Below the pieces are notes generated by a model that was given only the letters and a program-made list of their open reading frames with translations, did not search any database and was not told the origin of the DNA. Positions 1-8,237 of a stretch of DNA of 64,000 bases are shown piece after piece (position 1 is the first letter of the stretch; the number at the start of each line of letters is the position of its first letter). The position numbers and the translations under genes were made by a program. The DNA comes from Alteromonas sp. LMIT006 (GTDB taxonomy: Bacteria > Pseudomonadota > Gammaproteobacteria > Enterobacterales > Alteromonadaceae). The stretch covers positions 1,178,001 to 1,242,000 of the forward strand of contig NZ_CP101291.1 in NCBI RefSeq assembly GCF_024300645.1, read 5' to 3'.

Positions 1-462
1 TCCGCCAATCGGTGGTATTATTTTACGAATAGGGCGTAAAAACGGTTCAGTGAGTTGCGCGATGACCAGTTCAATCGGGTTCTGTCCTTGTGATACCCAA
101 CTCAATAATGCACGAATAATTAACATCCAAAACATCAAGTTGAATACTTCCTTAACCACTTCAATGAAGCCAACAATGACTAAGCTTACAGGGTCAATAG
201 ACAATCCTCGCACCAACGCGACTATCACAAATATTTTCAAGCAGGCGATGAGTAACGCAAAAACAAACGTCGCTGTATCGAATTTACCTATTGCAGGGAT
301 AAAACGGCGTAGCGGTCCGACAACGGGTTGAGTCATCTTAACCACAAATTGAGAAAATGGATTATAAAAATCCGCACGCACCAGCTGTAACCATAAACGT
401 AAAATCACGACCATCAAATACAGGCCAAATAGGGTTTCAACTAAAAAATGAGAAGCAGTCAT
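1..462 (-). CDS. yggT: YggT family membrane protein (3' end beyond window)
   Basis: Integral membrane protein of the YggT family (YCF19-like). Its function is poorly defined; relatives have been linked to osmotic tolerance and cell-shape upkeep. About 154 codons are visible from an ATG at 460-462; the stop lies beyond the left edge. There is a hydrophobic helix near residues 6-27, a second around 60-85 and a third around 97-120. The family's basic motif appears twice, as TQPVVGPLRRFIPAIG after helix 1 and TEPFLRPIRKIIPPIGG near the visible end, which reflects the family's internal duplication. It lies 8 bp downstream of proC on the same strand, in the usual yggS-proC-yggT order, so it is probably the last gene of that operon. 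The identification is firm; the role is not. Confidence 0.9.
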   Translation of the reverse strand, partial: MTASHFLVETLFGLYLMVVILRLWLQLVRADFYNPFSQFVVKMTQPVVGPLRRFIPAIGKFDTATFVFALLIACLKIFVIVALVRGLSIDPVSLVIVGFIEVVKEVFNLMFWMLIIRALLSWVSQGQNPIELVIAQLTEPFLRPIRKIIPPIGG

Positions 463-470
463 GAGGTTCC

Positions 471-1292
471 TTAAATCAATGTTTGCATTTCTTCAGCGCG
501 GTCAACTGCCGCTTGCATTGCATTACCTACGATAGCAGTTAGCCCAGCATTTTGAAAGGACTCGATCGCCTTGGCCGTTGTGCCACCTTTGGACGTGACG
601 TTCGCTCGCAGTTCACTAAAAGGCGTATCGGCATGTTGCAGTAACATTTGACCCGCACCGGCCAGTGTTTGTGCCACGAGTAATTTGGCATCGTCTTTGG
701 AGAAACCTAAGCTCTCAGCTTTTGCCTGCATGGCTTCTGCAAACAAGAAAAGATAGGCTGGTGCAGACCCCGCAGCAGCGATAACCGAATTGATCATTGC
801 TTCGTCTCGTACCCACAAAGTTTCGCCGACTTGATTGAGACAGTATTCGGCCAAATCACACAACACCTTATCTGTATTCACATTGGCATACAATCCGGTC
901 ATCCCCATGCCCACACTCGATGGCGTATTCGGCATGGTTCTCACAATATCACACGATGTCCCGAGCATTTCTTGAATACGCGCAACAGTAACGCCAGCGG
1001 CGATGGAAATATACTTTTTGGACTGTCTAGATGACACAGGTAAAGCGTTTATGACGTCACTTAACATCTGCGGCTTGACCGCCAAGACGATGTAATCGGC
1101 AAATGTCATTGCGTCATGATTATCGGTACTGACGTTAATCCCCAACTGGTCTTTTAGCCTGATTAATTTTGCCTCAGAGCGATTGGTGAGTAATATTTTA
1201 TCAGGACTGTAACCTGCTTTAACCATACCAGTGACGATGGCACTGGTCATATTGCCTGCGCCAATAAAGGCAATGTTGGCATGAATTGTCAT
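471..1292 (-). CDS. proC: Pyrroline-5-carboxylate reductase
   Basis: Catalyses the last step of proline synthesis, the NAD(P)H-dependent reduction of 1-pyrroline-5-carboxylate, in the cytoplasm. The 273-residue length is normal. The N-terminal Rossmann motif IGAGNMTSAI is at about residues 10-19, the central VRTMPNTP motif follows, then the substrate-binding stretch AAAGSAPAYLFLFAEAM, and the C-terminal family signature LRANVTSKGGTTAKAIESF. It sits 13 bp downstream of yggS and 8 bp upstream of yggT on the same strand, the standard gammaproteobacterial arrangement, so the three are probably co-transcribed. Nothing odd was seen. Confidence 0.97.
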   Translation of the reverse strand: MTIHANIAFIGAGNMTSAIVTGMVKAGYSPDKILLTNRSEAKLIRLKDQLGINVSTDNHDAMTFADYIVLAVKPQMLSDVINALPVSSRQSKKYISIAAGVTVARIQEMLGTSCDIVRTMPNTPSSVGMGMTGLYANVNTDKVLCDLAEYCLNQVGETLWVRDEAMINSVIAAAGSAPAYLFLFAEAMQAKAESLGFSKDDAKLLVAQTLAGAGQMLLQHADTPFSELRANVTSKGGTTAKAIESFQNAGLTAIVGNAMQAAVDRAEEMQTLI

Positions 1293-1305
1293 TGAGGTTC
1301 CTTAA

Positions 1306-2007
1306 TTATTTTGTTTTAGGGGTGCGTGCACCAAAAATATCAGTACCGACTCTTACCATGGTCGAACCATGTGCTATAGCAGGTGCTAAATCAGCGCTCA
1401 TTCCAACCGATAAGGTATCCATACTAGGGTACTTTTGTTTCAGTTGGTCAAACAGAGAATGTAAGTTTGACAATGTTTGCGCCTGCTCAATTGGGTCAGG
1501 TTGTGCTTTTGGTATGGCCATCAAGCCACGCAATAATAAGCGAGGTTGGGTCTGGATGAAATCCGCTAAAGGTGCAATGTCATCAGACAAAACACCTGAC
1601 TTGGTTGGCTCGTTATCAATATTGACTTGGATGCAGACGTTTAACGGTGGCAAATTCTCGGGCCGTTGTTCATTGAGTCTGCGAGCGATTTTTTGACGAT
1701 CAATAGTGTGACACCATGCAAATTCTTTACTTATTAATGCACTCTTATTTGACTGAATTGGACCGATAAAATGCCACGTTAGGTCAGATAAATGTTGCAA
1801 GGATTGCACTTTATCAACGCCCTCTTGTACATAGTTTTCCCCAAAATGGCGCTGACCTGCTTCATACGCAAGTTCGATATCAGATACCGGTTTGGTTTTG
1901 CTGACGGCTAATAATTGAATAGTGGCAGGGTCGCGTTGTGCTGCCTCTGCGGCCTCAATAATGCGCTGCTGAATCTGGTCTAACTTTGCTGCAATGTGGT
2001 TAGTCAT
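1306..2007 (-). CDS. yggS: YggS/PLPBP pyridoxal-phosphate homeostasis protein
   Basis: Pyridoxal 5'-phosphate binding protein (PLPBP, COG0325) thought to buffer PLP and keep amino-acid pools in balance; it has no known catalytic activity. It is a 233-residue single-domain protein with an alanine-racemase-like fold. The PLP lysine is Lys37 in LLAVSKTKP, followed by the family block RHFGENYVQE and, near the C-terminus, LSVGMSADLAPAIAHGSTMVR. First gene of the leftward yggS-proC-yggT unit; its start lies 25 bp from the divergent pilT start, so the two promoters must share a very short region. Confidence 0.96.
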   Translation of the reverse strand: MTNHIAAKLDQIQQRIIEAAEAAQRDPATIQLLAVSKTKPVSDIELAYEAGQRHFGENYVQEGVDKVQSLQHLSDLTWHFIGPIQSNKSALISKEFAWCHTIDRQKIARRLNEQRPENLPPLNVCIQVNIDNEPTKSGVLSDDIAPLADFIQTQPRLLLRGLMAIPKAQPDPIEQAQTLSNLHSLFDQLKQKYPSMDTLSVGMSADLAPAIAHGSTMVRVGTDIFGARTPKTK

Positions 2008-2032
2008 AATTTAATAGAATATAAGGTTATTT

Positions 2033-3076
2033 ATGGATATTACCGAATTACTTGCCTTTAGTGTTAAGAATAACGCATCGGACCTGCATTTGTCAGCAGG
2101 GCAGCCTCCAATGAACCGCGTCGATGGTGAAATGCGTCGCCTCAATGTGCCCGCTCTTGACCATAAAGTGGTACAGGCTCTTATTTACGAGGTAATGAAT
2201 GACCAGCAACGCTGCGAATTCGAAGAAAATTTCGAAGTTGATTTCTCCTTTGAAGTCAAAGGATTAGCTCGTTTTAGGGTCAATGTATTTGGTCAAAACC
2301 GAGGTTGTGCCGCCGTTTTACGAACCATACCGAGTAAAGTCTTAACTCTGGATGAAATCGGTGCACCAAATATTTTTAGAGATATTATTGACCAACCGAC
2401 AGGAATTGTTTTGGTCACAGGAGCAACAGGCTCAGGTAAATCCACCACCCTTGCGGCGATGATCGATCACATTAATACCCACAAGCGCGAGCATATATTG
2501 ACCATTGAAGATCCGATTGAATTTGTGCATGACAACAAACTATGTTTGATCAATCAGCGCGAAGTGCATCGTGATACCAAATCGTTTTCTAACGCATTGC
2601 GTTCAGCATTACGTGAAGATCCAGATGTGATTTTGGTTGGTGAGTTACGTGACCTAGAAACGATTCGCTTGGCCATATCCGCAGCAGAAACTGGGCATCT
2701 TGTGTTTGGCACCTTGCACACCAACTCCGCACCCAAAACCATAGATAGAATTATTGATGTATTTCCGGCAGAAGAAAAATCGATGGTGCGCTCTATGCTT
2801 TCGGAAAGTTTACGCGCGGTGATTTCACAAAACCTGTTAAAACGCCAAGGGGGAGGCAGGGTTGCTGCACACGAAATCATGCTAGGCGTACCTGCGATCC
2901 GCAATTTGATTCGCGAAGATAAAGTACCGCAGATGTACTCAGTCATGCAAACGGGGCAAGGACATGGTATGCAAACGATGGCTCAATGTGTACAGCGTCT
3001 TGTGGCACAAGGTTTAGTCTCCTCGACTGATGCTCAGGAAGTCTTTTCAGACGGTAAAAATTCAGTGAATTTCTAG
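2033..3076 (+). CDS. pilT: Type IV pilus retraction ATPase PilT
   Basis: Hexameric ATPase that depolymerises type IV pili and powers twitching and DNA uptake at the inner-membrane base of the pilus. It has 347 residues, the usual PilT length. Walker A GATGSGKST is at about residues 130-138, the Asp box/Walker B region includes DPDVILVGELRD, and the His box is HLVFGTLHTN. The C-terminal AIRNLIRE motif (about residue 287), needed for retraction, is intact and identifies it as PilT rather than PilB or PilU. ATG with an AAGGTT ribosome site. The partner gene pilU, normally immediately downstream, survives only as a remnant. Confidence 0.97.
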   Translation: MDITELLAFSVKNNASDLHLSAGQPPMNRVDGEMRRLNVPALDHKVVQALIYEVMNDQQRCEFEENFEVDFSFEVKGLARFRVNVFGQNRGCAAVLRTIPSKVLTLDEIGAPNIFRDIIDQPTGIVLVTGATGSGKSTTLAAMIDHINTHKREHILTIEDPIEFVHDNKLCLINQREVHRDTKSFSNALRSALREDPDVILVGELRDLETIRLAISAAETGHLVFGTLHTNSAPKTIDRIIDVFPAEEKSMVRSMLSESLRAVISQNLLKRQGGGRVAAHEIMLGVPAIRNLIREDKVPQMYSVMQTGQGHGMQTMAQCVQRLVAQGLVSSTDAQEVFSDGKNSVNF

Positions 3077-3084
3077 GAGGCACC

Positions 3085-3185
3085 ATGCGGATTCACCTAA
3101 CGACTTGCGTTTGATGATAAAACTTGAAGAAACCTCGCCTACTGGGTTAGGCTCTCTATCAAATGTTTTGTTTGATATGGATTAA
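3085..3185 (+). pseudogene. pilU: pilU remnant: start codon fused out of frame to the last 32 codons
   Basis: Eight bases after the pilT stop there is a strong ribosome site (AGGAGG) and an ATG at 3085-3087 that opens only a 9-codon frame. In another frame, codons 3087-3182 read ADSPNDLRLMIKL and then a further 19 residues to TAA at 3183-3185. I recognise N/ADSxNDLRLMIKL as the conserved C-terminal tail of PilU. The TAA overlaps the ATG of the next gene (TAATG), as expected of an intact pilU/downstream junction. The simplest reading is one deletion from the original pilU start ATG to an ATG within the codons for (N)AD, joined at those shared 3 bases and removing all catalytic sequence. The junction geometry is seen directly; the ancestry is inferred from motif memory. 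Confidence 0.75.
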
Positions 3186-3496
3186 TGCAAAAATTTTACG
3201 CTTCTTTTGACCCGATAGCGGTGCATCAAGTCATGCAAATGTTGCAAGACGCTGGTATTCCGGTCTTACTTAAAAACGACTTTATTCAAGGTGCCATTGG
3301 TGAAATCCCTGCGGTAGATAACGACATCGAGGTGTGGTTGGTCGATGATGAATGGCGCTCCCGCGCCGATGCCTTACTCGCGCAGTGGGAGGCCGACCGA
3401 GATGTTCAAGGATATGCGTGGGTGTGTACAGAGTGCGGCGAGGACAATGAGGCAGAGTTTGGCGTGTGTTGGTCCTGTCAAGCTTCTAGGCCATAG
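3185..3496 (+). CDS. DUF2007 family protein with C-terminal zinc ribbon
   Basis: A 103-residue protein of unknown function. Residues 1-66 fit the DUF2007 fold (a signal-transducing PII-like small domain): YASFDPIAVHQVMQMLQDAG, followed by an acidic strand and IEVWLVDDEW. The C-terminal tail carries two Cys pairs, CTEC (about 82-85) and CWSC (about 95-98), forming a rubredoxin-like zinc ribbon. The start ATG overlaps the stop of the pilU remnant, so it was probably translationally coupled to pilU. It may now depend on readthrough from pilT. It converges with ruvX 11 bp away. Confidence 0.85.
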   Translation: MQKFYASFDPIAVHQVMQMLQDAGIPVLLKNDFIQGAIGEIPAVDNDIEVWLVDDEWRSRADALLAQWEADRDVQGYAWVCTECGEDNEAEFGVCWSCQASRP

Positions 3497-3507
3497 ACGA
3501 AACTCCG

Positions 3508-3927
3508 CTATTCAGGCATACCTTGCTCAAGCCAATTTTCAAAAATCACACAGGCTGATACGCTATCTACTTTACCTTTGGATAGTTTTTTATACCCGCC
3601 CAATTCAAACAAGCGCGCTTTTGCATCCGTAGTGGTCAGTCGTTCATCAATCATAGTGACTTGAGTGCGGCATTGATTAGCCAGGCGATTGCCAAATTTT
3701 CGAGCGCGTAACGTCATCTCTTGCTCAGTGCCATCCATATTATATGGGATCCCTACAATACACCGCTCTGGCAGCCATTCACGATGCAGTGCTTTGACTT
3801 GTTCCCAATCAGGTATACCGTCTCTTGCTGGAATCGCTTCGAGCGGTTGAGCGGTTTCGGTAACGAGTTGCCCGACAGCGACACCGATACTTTTGGTGCC
3901 AAAGTCAAAGCACAAATAGGTACTCAT
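3508..3927 (-). CDS. ruvX: Holliday junction resolvase-like RuvX/YqgF
   Basis: RNase H-fold nuclease of the YqgF family, implicated in pre-16S rRNA 5'-end processing and described as a putative Holliday junction resolvase. 139 residues is normal. The N-terminal motif DFGTKSIGVAVGQ carries the first catalytic Asp; the middle block IVGIPYNMDGTEQEMTLRARKF and the second acidic motif DERLTTTDAK are intact. It overlaps the upstream yqgE by 4 bp on the same strand, the standard yqgE-ruvX pair, and is the last gene of a leftward rsmE-gshB-yqgE-ruvX unit. Confidence 0.96.
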   Translation of the reverse strand: MSTYLCFDFGTKSIGVAVGQLVTETAQPLEAIPARDGIPDWEQVKALHREWLPERCIVGIPYNMDGTEQEMTLRARKFGNRLANQCRTQVTMIDERLTTTDAKARLFELGGYKKLSKGKVDSVSACVIFENWLEQGMPE

Positions 3928-4478
3928 GCATGACCTGCGCTTTCAGATAGTTGCCAAGGTTCAATTCCTAGAGCTTTTACTGCACTTTCCCAACGCAGAT
4001 GCAAAGGCGTGTCAAAAACCAACTCTCGCGAAGCGGGAATAGTGAGCCAGGCATTATCTTGAATTTCTTGGTCGAGTTGCTCAGGACTCCAGCCGGCATA
4101 ACCAAGTGCGATAATTTGTCGCTCTGGTCCTAAGTCGTTGCCCAATGCCCCTAAAATATCTTTGGATGTTGTGACCATAAAGTCATCACATAGCTGCAAA
4201 CTACTTTCCCAACAGTGTTGTGGGGAATGTAAGATAAACCCGCGTTCTGGGGAAACTGGCCCGCCCTTGACGATGATTTGATCTTTTTTGGTCTCATCGA
4301 CCTGAGCGTCGGGTACGGCTTGTGCTAATAGTTCTTCTAAGCGCATATTGATTGGAATATTGATCACAATGCCCATTGCCCCCTCTGTATTGTGCTCGCA
4401 GACATAGATCACACTGCGTTTAAAATACGCATCGGTGAGACTCGGCATCGCAATTAACAGATGATTAGCAAAAGACAT
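3924..4478 (-). CDS. yqgE: YqgE/AlgH family protein
   Basis: A 184-residue cytoplasmic protein of the UPF0301 (YqgE/AlgH) family, whose biochemical role is unknown. It begins MSFANHLLIAMPSLTDAYF and contains the typical VIYVCEHNTEGAMGIVIN block, the KGGPVSPERGFILH motif and the IALGYAGWSPEQLDQEI block, so it looks complete. It overlaps the downstream ruvX by 4 bp and sits 14 bp after gshB, the conserved gshB-yqgE-ruvX order. Confidence 0.95.
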   Translation of the reverse strand: MSFANHLLIAMPSLTDAYFKRSVIYVCEHNTEGAMGIVINIPINMRLEELLAQAVPDAQVDETKKDQIIVKGGPVSPERGFILHSPQHCWESSLQLCDDFMVTTSKDILGALGNDLGPERQIIALGYAGWSPEQLDQEIQDNAWLTIPASRELVFDTPLHLRWESAVKALGIEPWQLSESAGHA

Positions 4479-4492
4479 ATCTACTCCTTATA

Positions 4493-5440
4493 TTAATTAC
4501 ATCGAGCTTCAATTGCCGCAAAAAGTTTTGCGCAGATATTGATATCATAGGTTGCTTCCAGTTCGCGCACACAGGTTGGTGAGGTAATATTAATTTCGGT
4601 TACGCGATCACCAATGACATCTAAGCCAACAAACAAGATATTATGCGCTTTTAACATCGGCGCAATTGTTTCTGCTAGTGCTCGGTCTGAGTCACTAATA
4701 GGCTGTGGTCGTCCCACGCCACCGGCAGCTAAATTACCTCTGGTCTCTGTCCCTTGCGGTAAACGAGCTAGACAATAAGGCATGACTTCACCATCGACAA
4801 TCAATACGCGTTTATCACCGTCTTTAATTGCCGGCAGATAACGCTGAAACATCGCTAATCGAGACCCATTTTCAGTGAGCGTTTCAATCACAACACCTAA
4901 GTTATTGGCGTCGTCTTTGATGCGAAATATACCGACGCCGCCCATACCATCTAGTGGTTTGCAGATGATATCTTTGTGTTCAGCGTGAAACGCTTTAATT
5001 TGCTCTTTGTCACGGGTGACAAGGGTTGGAGGAATCAGTTCTGGAAAATAGGAAGTAAAGAGCTTTTCATTAAAATTGCGTAAGGCTTGGCTGTGATTGA
5101 CGACTAATACGCCATGCGCTTCGGCCAGTGCAAAAATCTGAGTAGTAAAGACAAATTGGTCATCCACCGGTGGATCTTTGCGCATCAAAATTGCATCAAA
5201 TTCGGTGAGTGCCATTTTGTTTGCTTCACTTAACGAGTAATAATTCTCTGCACCATCGGTCAGTTTTAGAATACAGGCTTGTGCATAAGGTTGACCTTGC
5301 AGGATGGATAAGTCCTTTTGTTCTGCATAATACAAGGTATGACCACGGCGAATTGCTTCTAAGCCCAAAGCAAAAGAGGTGTCTTTATAGGGGGTAATGT
5401 TGGCGATAGGATCCATTACCATTAAAATATTCAGACTCAT
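4493..5440 (-). CDS. gshB: Glutathione synthetase
   Basis: ATP-grasp enzyme joining gamma-glutamylcysteine and glycine to make glutathione in the cytoplasm. The 315-residue length is typical. The N-terminal domain begins MSLNILMVMDPIANITPYKDTSF; the ATP-grasp motifs ICKPLDGMGGVGIFRI (about 160-175) and FVGLDVIGDRVTEINITSPT (near the C-terminus) are intact. It overlaps the upstream rsmE by 4 bp, the common rsmE-gshB-yqgE-ruvX order. Confidence 0.97.
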   Translation of the reverse strand: MSLNILMVMDPIANITPYKDTSFALGLEAIRRGHTLYYAEQKDLSILQGQPYAQACILKLTDGAENYYSLSEANKMALTEFDAILMRKDPPVDDQFVFTTQIFALAEAHGVLVVNHSQALRNFNEKLFTSYFPELIPPTLVTRDKEQIKAFHAEHKDIICKPLDGMGGVGIFRIKDDANNLGVVIETLTENGSRLAMFQRYLPAIKDGDKRVLIVDGEVMPYCLARLPQGTETRGNLAAGGVGRPQPISDSDRALAETIAPMLKAHNILFVGLDVIGDRVTEINITSPTCVRELEATYDINICAKLFAAIEARCN

Positions 5441-6168
5441 AACAAATCTCCAAATTGTGCCTGAAGCACAGATAATACGGTAAGCGCAGCGGTTTCAGTA
5501 CGTAAAACCCTAGGTCCCATTTTGATATGGGTAAAACCAGCTTCACCTGCTTGATAAATTTCAGCATCACTTAATCCGCCTTCGGGGCCAATCAGAATTC
5601 TGGCACCTTGACTGCGAATGGGCAGTGCCGGCAGAGCTTGCTCCGCATCAGGATGCAACAATAACCGTACTTGCTGTGTTGGTTGTTTTAACCATTGAGC
5701 TAGAGTGATGGGTGGATGTAAGGTCGGCAACTGGTTGCGTCCCGACTGCTCACAGGCACTGGCGATGATTTTGAGCCATTGTTGAGATTTCTTCTCCCAT
5801 CGTTCCGTATTCAGTTTGACATTACAGCGCTCAGTGATGATGGGGGTAATGTCAGTGACGCCAAGTTCGGTTGCTTTTTGCAAAACGAAGTCCATGCGGT
5901 CGCCTTTGGCGATGCCTTGGCCCAAATGCAATGACAAAGGAGACTCGCAACTTAATGCAAGTTTAGCATTAACTAAGACTTCAACACTGCGTTTTTGGAC
6001 AACGACTAACTCTCCAGCATATTCGTTGCCATCACCATTAAATAGGACCACAGGCTCGCCTTCTCGTAACCGTAAAACATTATGAATATAATGGGCTGTT
6101 TCGGCGGGCAATTGACAAGTCGAATCAACACTTAACGTGTCAGGGACAAAAAAACGAGATATTCTCAT
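5437..6168 (-). CDS. rsmE: 16S rRNA m3U1498 methyltransferase
   Basis: SPOUT-class methyltransferase that N3-methylates U1498 of 16S rRNA in the small ribosomal subunit. The 243-residue protein starts MRISRFFVPDTLS and carries the N-terminal PUA-like domain (about 1-70). The knotted SAM-binding site follows, with LIGPEGGLSDAEI and MGPRVLRTETAALTVLSVLQ near the C-terminus. It is the first gene of the leftward four-gene unit and overlaps gshB by 4 bp. Its promoter should lie in the 272-bp gap shared with divergent mscS. Confidence 0.96.
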   Translation of the reverse strand: MRISRFFVPDTLSVDSTCQLPAETAHYIHNVLRLREGEPVVLFNGDGNEYAGELVVVQKRSVEVLVNAKLALSCESPLSLHLGQGIAKGDRMDFVLQKATELGVTDITPIITERCNVKLNTERWEKKSQQWLKIIASACEQSGRNQLPTLHPPITLAQWLKQPTQQVRLLLHPDAEQALPALPIRSQGARILIGPEGGLSDAEIYQAGEAGFTHIKMGPRVLRTETAALTVLSVLQAQFGDLL

Positions 6169-6440
6169 AAATGCAAGATGCCATTAATTTTTGTGTAATG
6201 ATACCTAACCCATGCCCAGTAAAATAGTACTGTATTTAATTTTTTGTGCGGTAACGTTGGACTTTTTGACTCAGGGATTTATCAGTTGATGAAAAACTCG
6301 TGACTGGAGGGGATTATGTGTGTTTTGCCAGCATGAGGTGAAAATTTTTCTAAGTTTTTCATAAGTCCTTATTTGCATAATAACTTTTTCAGTCTATTGT
6401 ATGAAATAGAATACCTCTAACATGTAAGGGATAAGGACAA
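6169..6440 (+). other. rsmE-mscS intergenic region with a 6-codon open frame
   Basis: This 272-bp AT-rich divergent spacer must hold the promoters of rsmE and mscS. I could not fix clear -35/-10 pairs. The one conspicuous element is a strong ribosome site (GGAGGGG) 4 bases before an ATG at 6316, opening a 6-codon frame (MCVLPA, stop at 6334-6336). That could be a leader peptide or chance; it lies about 100 bases before the mscS start. Confidence 0.25.
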
Positions 6441-7355
6441 GTGTTACATTCCACCCAAAATTTTATTCAAGACGCATCGTCAGAATCAGAAACGGCTACA
6501 ACTGATGTCAGCGAACAAATAGCATCTGCAACAGACGTTGTGGCAAATTTCAATGTGCAAAATTTCGTAGATACTTATGCTTTGCCCTGGGGCATTAATA
6601 TTGTTTTAGCGATTATAATTTATATTATTGGTAAAATGGTCGTGGGTATTTTGGTCAATGTATTTGGCAAAATCATGGCCAAATCCAAATATGACGATAT
6701 GTTAGTGGACTTTTTGAAGTCGATTGTTAAAGCGGTACTCATGCTGTTTGTGATTGTTGCGTCTTTGGATCAGTTAGGCGTAGATACGACTTCATTGGTG
6801 GCGATTTTAGGTGCTGCTGGTTTGGCTATCGGTTTATCGTTACAAGGTTCACTGCAAAATTTTGCAGCAGGTGTCATGTTATTAGTGTTCCGTCCGTTCA
6901 AATCGGGTGATTTTGTCGATGCCGGTGGCGTTGCCGGTTCCGTTGTGAGTATTGGGATTTTCTCCACCATTATGAATACGCCAGATAACAAAGAAATCAT
7001 TGTGCCAAACGGAGCGATTTACGGCGGTAACATCACTAACTTCTCCGCCAAACCGACTCGTCGAGTGGATATGACATTCGGTATCGGTTATGACGATGAT
7101 TTGAAAAAAGCCAAAGCGGTGCTTGAAGAAATGCTCAATGCTGACGAGCGAGTCTTAAAAGACCCCAAATATACTGTGGCCGTTGCGTCGTTAGGTGACA
7201 GTTCGGTCAATATTGTCGTTCGTCCATGGGTCAAATCCAGCGATTATTGGGGCTTGCAATTTGATTTTACAGAGGCAGTCAAACTGCGCTTTGATCAAGA
7301 GGGCATCAGCATCCCGTATCCGCAAATGGATGTGCATCTAAACAAATCAGAATAA
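6441..7355 (+). CDS. mscS: Small-conductance mechanosensitive channel (MscS family)
   Basis: Heptameric inner-membrane tension valve that releases solutes on hypo-osmotic shock. At 304 residues it is slightly longer than E. coli MscS because of an acidic N-terminal extension (about 1-35). Transmembrane segments lie near residues 50-75, 90-110 and 115-150. The third is the Gly/Ala-rich pore helix with LGAAGLAIGLSLQGSLQNFA. The beta domain follows (FRPFKSGDFVDAGG) and then the vestibule domain. The GTG start follows an AAGGA ribosome site; no better ATG is in frame. It converges with the M48 gene, sharing a terminator. Confidence 0.93.
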   Translation: MLHSTQNFIQDASSESETATTDVSEQIASATDVVANFNVQNFVDTYALPWGINIVLAIIIYIIGKMVVGILVNVFGKIMAKSKYDDMLVDFLKSIVKAVLMLFVIVASLDQLGVDTTSLVAILGAAGLAIGLSLQGSLQNFAAGVMLLVFRPFKSGDFVDAGGVAGSVVSIGIFSTIMNTPDNKEIIVPNGAIYGGNITNFSAKPTRRVDMTFGIGYDDDLKKAKAVLEEMLNADERVLKDPKYTVAVASLGDSSVNIVVRPWVKSSDYWGLQFDFTEAVKLRFDQEGISIPYPQMDVHLNKSE

Positions 7356-7379
7356 TAACTGCAACTAGCAGTTATTATT
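7351..7379. terminator. Bidirectional intrinsic terminator overlapping both gene ends
   Basis: A perfect 12-bp inverted repeat: AATAATAACTGC at 7351-7362 and GCAGTTATTATT at 7368-7379, with a 5-base loop. It is followed by T-rich sequence rightward and preceded by A-rich sequence, so it can stop transcription from both convergent genes. The right arm encodes the last four codons of the M48 protease (Asn-Asn-Asn-Cys), its stop sits in the loop, and the left arm includes the mscS stop codon. Confidence 0.85.
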
Positions 7380-8165
7380 TTTAATTTGTCCAGCATATTG
7401 CTTTATCACTTTAGGGATTGCATTGTGTAAATCCCTAATTCTAGTCTCTGCACTTGGATGGGTCGAAAGTAGCTCGGGAGGCACTTTTTGGCCGTCTTTG
7501 GCCGCGATCATATTTTGCCATAGTTCCACTGCAGCATAAGGGTTATAGCCAGCTTGCACCATTAATTCTAAGCCAATTAAATCTGCCTCTGATTCATGCG
7601 TGCGAGAGTAGGGAAGATTCACACCAACTTGCGTCCCTAAGCCGAGAATACTCATGTAAGTTTGTTGTTCCGCAACACTCACTTCATTGGCTTCCATGGC
7701 CACTTGAGTACCCAGTAAAAACGCTTGTGTCCCTAGTTGAATGGAGGCGCGTTCTGAGGCGTGTTGTGCAATAACGTGGCCGATTTCATGGCCAATGATC
7801 GCAGCAAGTTGGTCGGGAGTTTGCGCAACATTTAAGATCCCTGTATACACTCCAATTTTGCCACCTGGCACCGCAAAAGCATTAATTTGTTCATCATCAA
7901 ATACAACTACTTCCCAGTTTTGTGTAGAGTATTTTGCATCGACAACAGGCGTGAGAGAATCTACCACACACTGAACCAGTTGGTTAGTAGCAGGGTTAGT
8001 GCTAGTGGGTACTTTTTGTTTTAATGCGGTGAACGCTGCAACCCCCTGCTTATCTAAAGTATTCCCAAATAAATTGAGTTGCGAACGACCAGTTGGAGAG
8101 GTTGTGCACCCAGTTATCAGGTATAAAGATAAAACGACACAAGAGATAGAGGCTAATAACCGCAT
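7365..8165 (-). CDS. M48 family metalloprotease, lipoprotein
   Basis: Zinc metalloprotease of the M48 family, probably periplasmic and membrane-anchored, similar in layout to E. coli LoiP. A 266-residue protein with a lipoprotein signal peptide ending LITGC (lipobox Cys at about 20). The catalytic motif HEIGH is at about 126-130 and the third zinc ligand is in ESEAD further on. The C-terminal motif LSTHPSAETRI is typical of LoiP/YcaL-type members. The gene ends inside a terminator hairpin shared with mscS. The substrate is unknown; by analogy it degrades misfolded envelope proteins. Confidence 0.92.
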   Translation of the reverse strand: MRLLASISCVVLSLYLITGCTTSPTGRSQLNLFGNTLDKQGVAAFTALKQKVPTSTNPATNQLVQCVVDSLTPVVDAKYSTQNWEVVVFDDEQINAFAVPGGKIGVYTGILNVAQTPDQLAAIIGHEIGHVIAQHASERASIQLGTQAFLLGTQVAMEANEVSVAEQQTYMSILGLGTQVGVNLPYSRTHESEADLIGLELMVQAGYNPYAAVELWQNMIAAKDGQKVPPELLSTHPSAETRIRDLHNAIPKVIKQYAGQIKNNNC

Positions 8166-8237
8166 AAATCATCCTTTAACTTATGAATGGAAATTGTTTC
8201 TCTTGTATCGTCTGTTATTTGCGTAGATTAAGCAAGT

